64,000 nucleotides of DNA from Symsagittifera roscoffensis (taxonomy: Eukaryota > Xenacoelomorpha > Acoela > Convolutidae): assembly GCF_963678635.1 (NCBI RefSeq), contig NC_087070.1, positions 2,733,157 to 2,797,156 of the forward strand. The letters are read 5' to 3'. Both the position numbers and the translations under genes were made by a program. Below are positions 57,101 to 64,000 of this stretch, piece after piece; the first letter of the stretch is position 1; the number at the start of each line of letters is the position of its first letter. Below the pieces are notes generated by a model, which had not been told where the DNA came from, ran no database searches, and saw only the letters and a program-made list of their open reading frames with translations.

Positions 57101-58246
57101 TCACTAATTCTCTACGCGATCAGATAGTTCTCAAATCACGCCGCGCTCTAAAAAGACACTAATTTTTTGAATTTTTAATGAATATGGTCGGAAAATTCTG
57201 TGCTACTGGAACAGCAACCGACATTTTTCTCAGTTTTGAGATAACCTTAATGACTTTTTACTGCAATTTTTGATTCAAGATTGAAAGAACGTTAATATAA
57301 TACGACAATTGAACCTCCAGCAAGTTTTTATGAGGCTGATCTTTAGGAATTTTCAGCTTTGAAGCAATATTTCATCATATGACAATTAATAATCCGACTA
57401 TTGAAAATGGCGAGGAACTTTGTCTTAGGGTGCGTTTTTGTTTATTTGTCACACAATTAGGTACCATAACTAATCATCTGGATGGTTCAAGTGATATATC
57501 ATATTCAAGCCCTTATAGCCGCGATTCGAACGACTAATTTCAACACCATGCACATCCATCCATTCTCTTGTAGCACCTCGGGCACTTATCAGAGCTGCGA
57601 AGGCAAATTGACCATTTTTGTTTCTCATCATTTTGCAAAGCACGAACTGAAATCGAACAAAGGGTCTTCAAAATGATTTATTAACAATCAGTTTGTGTTT
57701 AAAGTATTTGAAAAAAAAAATGAAATAACCAATTGTTATTAAAACTAAGGCTCTTATTCCTTTCGTCACCCTCCTGAAATAATCATTTTTTAAATTGTCT
57801 AACTAGTAGTTTAACAAGTTGAAATATGAAGACCAAATATGCTTGTTATGGCCCATTCAGTGTGCATGAAAATTTCAGTAAAAATCAATCATTTCACCAA
57901 AAAGTACTTAAAAAATTCGTAGGTGGGAGGGGGGGGGGGGGGGGAAGAGCCCAAACTAAAAAGTTTCTAGATACTACCTTTCAATAAATATGCTCTCACA
58001 TTTTTTGCTGCCGTTCTTAGTTTCAGGTCCTGTTGTACCTTTTCCAAGCCGGAGAAATATCCATTTAACCCACGTGCGTTTTTTTATTCAAGTATATATT
58101 TTCGTTTGATGAGAAAAACGAACATCAAAAACACCATTGGCATTATTTTACAGCTGCGAGCAAAAACGTTCATTTGAATGGTACGATTTTTCAATTCTTA
58201 TATAATCACACTGGCAGCTTTTATTACGTGGTTAAACACAAGTATT
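53955..58246. repeat. Large tandem duplication, copy 2
   Basis: See copy 1 at 48444-53669. Contains its own family D array (about 54695-55390) and family B copy (about 56510-57222), and lacks the 822-bp block (20 bp at 57223-57242 instead). Ends about 230 bp before the DZIP1-like start. Confidence 0.95.
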
Positions 58247-58472
58247 AGTTTAAATATATGAAAACACTTACGATTTTGTTTTTGGCCATTTCATCTAAAC
58301 GTTGCTTTTTTATGCTTCATTGATTTTTGTGTACACTTGCTTTACCTGTGTTGAATAAAAACGAACAAAACCAATAAAAAAAAATATATTTTTTTTTGGC
58401 GTTGGTTTTTATTTTCTATAAGTTTATCTTGTTTTTTTTTTACTTTTTAAGGACTACTTTCAACGTTGTTCA

Positions 58473-61400
58473 ATGAGCGCTTCTGAAGTCCTAGCAAGTC
58501 CGTTTGCACCTTTTTCTCGACCTACTGGCGTAGGTAGTTATAACCAGAGTACTAACTTCACAGCTTACCCTCAAAGACCTCAGAGCATGAACAATTCTCA
58601 TCTTCATAATGGAATGCCTCAGAGAGCAGGTTTGAAGTTCAGAAGGCGAACCGAGGCTGTAAACTGGCGTCTCCTAGCTGGAGTTGACATCGATCGAATT
58701 ACAGGTACAAACGTGGTAGATGAGTCCTTGAAAAAAATACATCACAATTGGAAATATCAGATTGACACCAAATAATCTATTGCATAGGTAATTTTGTCCT
58801 CAATTTTTTGTTTCTTTTTGGCTGAAGCATTTCTATTTTTAGGCAAAGAAATTGGCTTTCAAATTTTTTAATAGCTGTTTTACGTGTTATTATATTTTAA
58901 CACTTCATGTTGCGATGTTAGTATGAGAAAACAAATCTGTTCCGAATTGCTAGTTTTTTTAACCATGACACCTTTGCATTCCAATTTCACTACGCTAAAA
59001 AAAATTTCAAATTGAAATTGATAAGTGATGATAAGTGGAAAAGAGGCCGAACTTGAAAAAAAAACAAGAAAAGTGAACGAAAATGAACAGTTTTCAGACA
59101 ATTTTATATGGGGGGATGGGGGTGGTGGATTTTGACATACCTGTTTAACTAATTCCAGTTATAAACACCCATCTATCACGCTTGTACCATATAACAGAAG
59201 AGACGGATTTCGGAAGTCTGCAGCAAAATTTGCTCCATGTCACCTTCTGCAATATAGACTCTGAAGTGGACTGGCGTTATGGAGTAGATCCCAATTTGAT
59301 CAAATTGTTCAAATTGTCGCAACTTATCTCGGAGTATCTCTTACATTCACAGGCAGGGACTTCAAAATTAGACAAAATTCAATTAGATGTATTCCTAATA
59401 TCCTAATTGAAATCCAAACTGCCTCGAGAATTATTGGCCTGAATTTTTCCGCGAAATTATTCAAACTCAATTTTTTCAAGAACACTTAGAAAATTTGTTC
59501 ACGATATCTTTTTTATTTCATTCTGAAGCTCAAGTTTCAAATGAATTTTTCAAGAAAAGCTCACCCTTCGATATCAATTGGATTGATTTGTTTTTAAAGT
59601 TCAAATTGTGAGACAAGTTTAAAAGACAATGTTTTTTTTTACGCTGACAGCTTTTGGCTAGCTCCTTTTAAGTGTCACTGATCAAAATCATTAACACTTA
59701 AAAGGTTTTTTGTTAGCTTTGTTTTTCAGGAAAAAGATTTTAAAATTGTTCACGCGCAATTTCGGTTTTTTGAGTTTTGGTAGTTTGATTCAAATTATTT
59801 TTCTAAATGGGCAAATGGTGCAAAAAACAAAACAAGAATGATTTTAAATTTCAAAAACAGATTTTTCTTTACTAAAATCCCAACAGAATTTGAAAAATTA
59901 TCTATTGACGCAATTTTCTCCAGAAGCTTAGCTCAATCAAAAAAGTGTCAGCCATATATTATTCTTCAATTTCAATGAGATGGAAAGTTTTTTTTTAATT
60001 TTTCTCTGAAAATTGAAACTTATTTTCTCCGAAAATGTTTTTTGAAGTCAACATTTTTTCGGATCCTTCAGGTCAATGAGAATCTCCAATTTTTTTGAAT
60101 TTTTTGTGGTTTCTGCTGATGAATGGGTTTTCGAACTGATAATTTATACCCGGTGTTTTTTGAGACAATTGAATGAAATTTTTACTAGTAAAGCTTTATT
60201 ATCAGTACTACCGAAAAATGAAGAGATGATTACTTTTATCACATTATTTTTCCAATGGTACAATAAAAAGGAACAAGACTGCCCGTATCAGGGCAAAGCC
60301 CGGAACATTTCGATTGCCATTTTTTTGGTCTCGAATAGTTTTTGGTAAATTGGGTGTTAGCAAAACTATGAATTTCAGGCTGATCATAATAAAAATTAAG
60401 TGTTACAATTTGAGTCGTTTATGAAACTAATAAAACCAATTAGCTGCCTCAATTCAATTTGGAACAATTTTGTAGTCAGGGATAATTCGCCACCCGTGTA
60501 AATAATAAAAAACGAGAAGTTTAGACAGACTCGTGGCAAGTTACCATAGGGGTCTGCACACCCAGCTGCGCTCATGCAGATCATGAGATCAGTTCTGAAT
60601 TTGTTCTGAATAAGAAAACCACCCGGTGCAAATTTACTCCTCACTTTAATCGAAAGTCGGAACAAAATACATATAACTCTAGAAATGCAGTAATTTTGAA
60701 ATGTACTGGACATGTTTGACCAGAAATTTTACTAGAACGTTTTGTTTAATTTTGCTATTTTATACACCATACTGGACTTTATCTACATACGCAAAAATTT
60801 TTCATTTTTTTTTAAATTGCAATTGTTTAAAACAGAAAGAACGAAATGTCAAAAAAATGACACATAACTGAAGTCGCTGTCTGCCTCGTTAGGAGTATCT
60901 GACGGAAACTATCAATTTCCTGGAGCTGAAATGTAAGAAACTACAACAGCTCAATGACTCATTGGGAAGCAGGTGAGTTGTTCAACATTGCATTTTTTTG
61001 TTGAAATCTTAATAGCGCGTTGGCAAACGCATACCTGACAGAAACCTCCCAACTGTTCCCACCGTCCTACCCCAAAACTACTAGTAGTCAACCGAAGTAG
61101 CGAAGTTCTTTAGATTCGTGTCGAGCTGGCATAACGCGACCGTTAGGGGCAGATCGATCACGGTAACGTTTTGAGGGCGAGGCAATTTTTCCTAATCCAG
61201 AAAAATAACCGAAAAAAAAGTTGCATGTAATTCTCATCCAAGGGCAAAAGAATTGCTACCCCCCAAAGAGAATATGTATGTTTGGTTTTTCCCTCGTGAT
61301 TAAAGGTGCCGCGGCAATTTAGAGCTCTTTTCCAGTTTCCCATTACCCTCGGTAAAATTTCAAAATAAAGCTGTTCAAAAATTGTTCACACAGCATTCTG

Positions 61401-62873
61401 CATGCAAAAATTTTTGTACAAATTTATTAACCTATTCATGCTGACGTGTTTTGATGCAGTTTTTAACATGAAAGTCTTTTTAAATAGGTTTTTGTCTATT
61501 GAATTTCCGAAAAAATCAAAGAGGGGAACTGGAAAAGAGCCCAATTGGGAACAAGCGTCAGTCCAATGTTCGCTTGCTGTCAATTGTTTTTCTTCCATGT
61601 TCCCAATGGCCCGAGACGATAGTTGAGCAGCCGTGGCCGAGTGGTTTAGTCGAACATCTCTCCAAACCAGGGTCATGCGTTCGAATCACACTTCGGTCAC
61701 GGTTGGAGGGTTCCCAGTGTCATCCGCCTCCTCAAGGTTGGACCGGCTGCGGCGAAATGGATGACATCTCTCTCTCTCTCCCCCACGGTTGGTCCTGCAC
61801 TGAGCAGGACCTTGGGCTAATCAGAAAAGGCGATAGGTAATTGGTCTTCATCGAAGTTGAGTTTGATATTTTCTTTGTTCAGATGTGATAAACAGGAGGG
61901 TGAAGTTATGGAGTTGAAGAAGGAGGCGAAAAAGAAGAAGCAGTTCATTAAGGAGTTGCAGGCCAAGATAGCTGCAGGCGCCCAGCAGTACTTTCCCGTG
62001 AGTAGCTGCACTACTCTTATTCAATACTTCGTCAACAATCTGGGCCAAAAAATGCCTGGGAATAGTTTCAGCTTTCAAATTGCAGCTCTGATGAATAGAT
62101 TCCACCTTAAGATTTTAAGATTCTTTCCGCGTTTGGAGAGTTATCGTGAAATTATCTATCGTTGTTTTTCAATATCGAACTTTTCCCACAAAATGTTTAT
62201 AGTAATTTTTTTTTCAAAAAAAACTTAATTTCAGGTTTTTTTTTTCAAAACATTGTCGATTTTGAACGAAACTACCCACTCAGAAGCTGTTACGTGACAT
62301 TTTTTTTCAGTTTGTGGTACTTACTTGGGTCATTCATTTTAACCAGCATAATTCCTAAAAGCTTCTTATAACTGCTTCAGCTTATGGTATCTAGTAACAA
62401 AAATCCACCGCCTGCAAAGAACTACTTCAACGATGTTATCATGGAGAATGGCCTCTAAGCTTCGTCTTAAAGTCTCATCAAACACCTCATCTCTAGTTTT
62501 GATTGTTTCAGTTTTTGATCTGTGAGAAATTTCAGCCAATCAGAAGCGAGTATTTCTCACGCAGCGCTAAGCAGTTTGATTTTAATTCAATTATGGGATA
62601 GCAGACCTTAACTTTATAGATCTTACAGGTCTTTTTAGGGGGAGGGTGGGATTAACTTGTCCGTTATAAATCATCCTTCGTTTCAGTGTTCGATCTGTGA
62701 GAAGAGTTTTATGTCGGACTACTTCTTGCAACAACACACCCAGAGGAGACACCCCGAGGCACTCAAACCCAGTCCTCGGCTAGAGGGGGACACCCACAGT
62801 GACCGGGTGGGGGAGCTGGAGAGAGAACTGACTACTTTGAAGGAGAGACTGAATAACACAGAGTTGTCCCTTG
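58473..62873 (+). CDS. DZIP1: DZIP1/Iguana-like ciliary zinc-finger protein, 5' part (exons 1-5, 269 aa so far)
   Basis: DZIP1 acts at the ciliary basal body and in Hedgehog/Gli regulation. Exons: 58473-58704, 59159-59352, 60893-60972, 61883-61997, 62687-62873; the last ends at a GTAAGT donor, so the gene continues beyond the window. Evidence: LKFRRRTEAVNWRLLAGVDI (N-terminal DZIP block), LLHVTFCNIDSE, DPNLIKLFKLSQLISEYLLH, then a coiled coil (EVMELKKEAKKKKQFIKELQ), a C2H2 finger CSICEKSFMSDYFLQQHTQR plus RH, and the start of the next coiled coil (ELERELTTLKERLNNTE). All junction phases agree. Exon 2 appears to end CACAG/GCAGGG, a GC donor. The ATG lies 21 nt after a TTTTTAAG acceptor-like site (58445-58451). 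Human DZIP1 is about 870 aa, so most of the protein is outside. Confidence 0.92.
59640..60075 (+). repeat. Dispersed repeat family A (DZIP1-like intron 2)
   Basis: CAGGAAAAAGATTTTAAAAT, GTTCACGCGCAATTT, ATCTATTGACGCAATTTTCT and a diverged core (AAACAAGAATGATTTTAAATTTC). Weaker match than other copies. Confidence 0.55.
60350..60890. other. DZIP1-like intron 2, distal part
   Basis: 60485-60620 is GC-richer (CCACCCGTGTAAATA ... ACCACCCGGTGCAAATTT), but no RNA or exon is recognised. Confidence 0.4.
61625..61845 (+). mobile_element. tRNA-derived SINE
   Basis: The head CAGCCGTGGCCGAGTGGTTT (box A-like) and GCGTTCGAATC (box B) resemble a Ser/Leu/Trp-type tRNA. A non-tRNA body follows (TCATCCGCCTCCTCAAGGTT, GGTTGGTCCTGCACTGAGCA) with a short CT repeat. 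In DZIP1-like intron 3, just before exon 4. Confidence 0.7.
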
Positions 62874-63110
62874 GTAAGTTTGCATGTGTTTAGTTGTTTT
62901 TTAAATTTTTTATTTTAGGTGATATCGATATTAATGTATCAAAAAATGATGAAAAGCAAAAATGTTTTATTAAGAGTCGAGGAACTTAATGAATGTAGTT
63001 CATAAAATATTTGCTCTAGGTTTAGCTGTAAATGATTGGTTGAATATGTATTTCGTATCTAACGCAGATAAAACAATTTCCAAAAGTTTGTTTTTTCTTT
63101 TAAGAATATT
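62874..63110. other. DZIP1-like intron 5, start
   Basis: Follows the exon 5 donor. No further exon is found before the window end. Confidence 0.5.
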
Positions 63111-63574
63111 CTATCTATCTATCTATCTATACTATATTTTGAATGCGAGTGACAGCTATCTCCCATGTTTAAGCATAATAATTTTGCATGTTTAACGAAA
63201 GAGTTTTTTCATGTTTAAGCTATATCATATTTTGCAATGCTCAAGAAAATTTTTCAATTAGTTTTCCGCAAGGTCATTAATTTTCTGTAATTTTTTGCGA
63301 GGCCAAATTAAGTCTGTCTGTCTGTAAAGCTGCTTTCTTTTTTAATTTGGTTATGTCTGTCTACCCTTATCCTAATTTTTTAACTTTCAGCTATCTATCT
63401 ATTATATATTTAAATGCGGGCTTCACTATCTCGCCATGTTTAGGCTTTTTCAACGTATTTTTTTGCATGCTTAACAAGAGAATTGTTTCACAGTTAAGCT
63501 ATGTCCTATATTGCGATGGTTAAATTTTTTTTTTGACTTTCCAGTTTAAATTCAGTGTTTATTTCATCAATCTA

Positions 63575-63641
<67 letters not shown>

Positions 63642-64000
63642 ACTATATTTAAATGTGAGTGACAGCTATCTCCCAAGTTAAGCATAATAATTTTGCTTGT
63701 TTAACGAAAGAGTTTTTTTCCTGCTTAAGCTATACCATATTTTGCAATGCTTAAGAAAAATTTTCAATTACTTTTCCGGAAGGTCATTAATTTTCTGTAA
63801 CTTTTTGCGAGGCCAAATTAAGTCTGTCTGTCTGTATACCTGCTTTCTTAATTAATTTGATTATGTCTGTCTGCCCGTCTCCTAATTTTTTAGTTTTCAG
63901 CTATCTATTATCTGTTTTATATTTAAATGCGGGCTTCACTTTCTCGCTTTGCTTAGGCTTTTTCAACGTAATATTTTTGCATGTTTAACAAAAGAATTGT
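63111..64000 (+). repeat. ~510-bp tandem repeat with CTAT microsatellite, about 1.7 units, truncated by window end
   Basis: GTGACAGCTATCTCCCA at about 63149 and 63658; AAGGTCATTAATTTTCTGTA at about 63270 and 63780; GCGAGGCCAAATTAAGTCTG at about 63297 and 63809; GCGGGCTTCACT at about 63416 and 63929. CTAT arrays at 63113-63130 and 63575-63641 start the units. Related words (TGTTTAACGAAAGA, TTTAAGCTATATCATAT) occur in the 42.2- and 48.9-kb repeats. Confidence 0.88.

Noticed and set aside
61625-61700. Functional tRNA gene
   Set aside because: Box A and B are present, but acceptor arms do not pair well and a SINE-type body follows.
1-64000. CRISPR array, bacterial operon or prophage
   Set aside because: Spliceosomal introns, animal genes and eukaryotic transposons dominate; no spaced palindromic repeats with unique spacers.

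Overview
This is a window from an AT-rich, intron-containing animal (metazoan) nuclear genome, most likely an invertebrate. The evidence is consensus GT/AG introns of 0.3-5.3 kb, five conserved animal genes, and non-LTR, Penelope-like and Mutator-like elements. I cannot name the species. No bacterial-style operon, CRISPR array or viral genome is visible.

All five confidently recognised genes lie on the + strand. (1) 4984-13568 is a cytosolic 5'-nucleotidase III (NT5C3 family), six exons. (2) 20276-21253 is an RNF37/UBOX5-type U-box protein in one exon. (3) 22097-38130 is a complete dihydropyrimidine dehydrogenase (DPYD), 13 exons, 1058 aa. (4) 38869-41754 is an ASCC2-like subunit of the activating signal cointegrator complex, two exons. 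(5) 58473-62873 is the 5' part of a DZIP1/Iguana-like ciliary zinc-finger gene that continues past the window. Genes 2, 3 and 4 are only 0.74-0.84 kb apart. NT5C3 removes phosphate from pyrimidine nucleoside monophosphates and DPYD starts uracil/thymine breakdown, so two pyrimidine catabolic genes lie near each other. A sixth, unrecognised minus-strand gene candidate with two SUMO-interacting-like motifs lies at 46.4-48.2 kb.

Mobile DNA: 1-1340 is the 5' half of a minus-strand non-LTR ORF2 with an APE endonuclease and a 2A-like NPGP motif. 1762-4920 is a minus-strand Penelope-like element with RT, GIY-YIG endonuclease and pseudo-LTRs; a PHD finger lies inside its RT frame, and the pseudo-LTR contains a hammerhead-ribozyme-like core. 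6025-6720 is a decayed LINE RT fragment. 34881-37522 is a Mutator-like (FLYWCH + MULE) transposon with ~100-bp AACCCC-rich terminal inverted repeats, inside the last DPYD intron. 33455-33751 is a MITE with a perfect 8-bp target duplication.

Much of the remaining intron and intergenic DNA consists of a few dispersed repeat families. The commonest (family A, ~0.5 kb) has at least ten copies. 41.9-58.3 kb is a repeat-dominated intergenic block: a CTAT microsatellite, a ~150-bp satellite, a nearly identical direct-inverted-direct triplication at 44.2-45.2 kb, a zone dense in AACGTTAA-like words, and a tandem duplication of about 5 kb. The window ends in ~510-bp tandem repeats in a DZIP1 intron.
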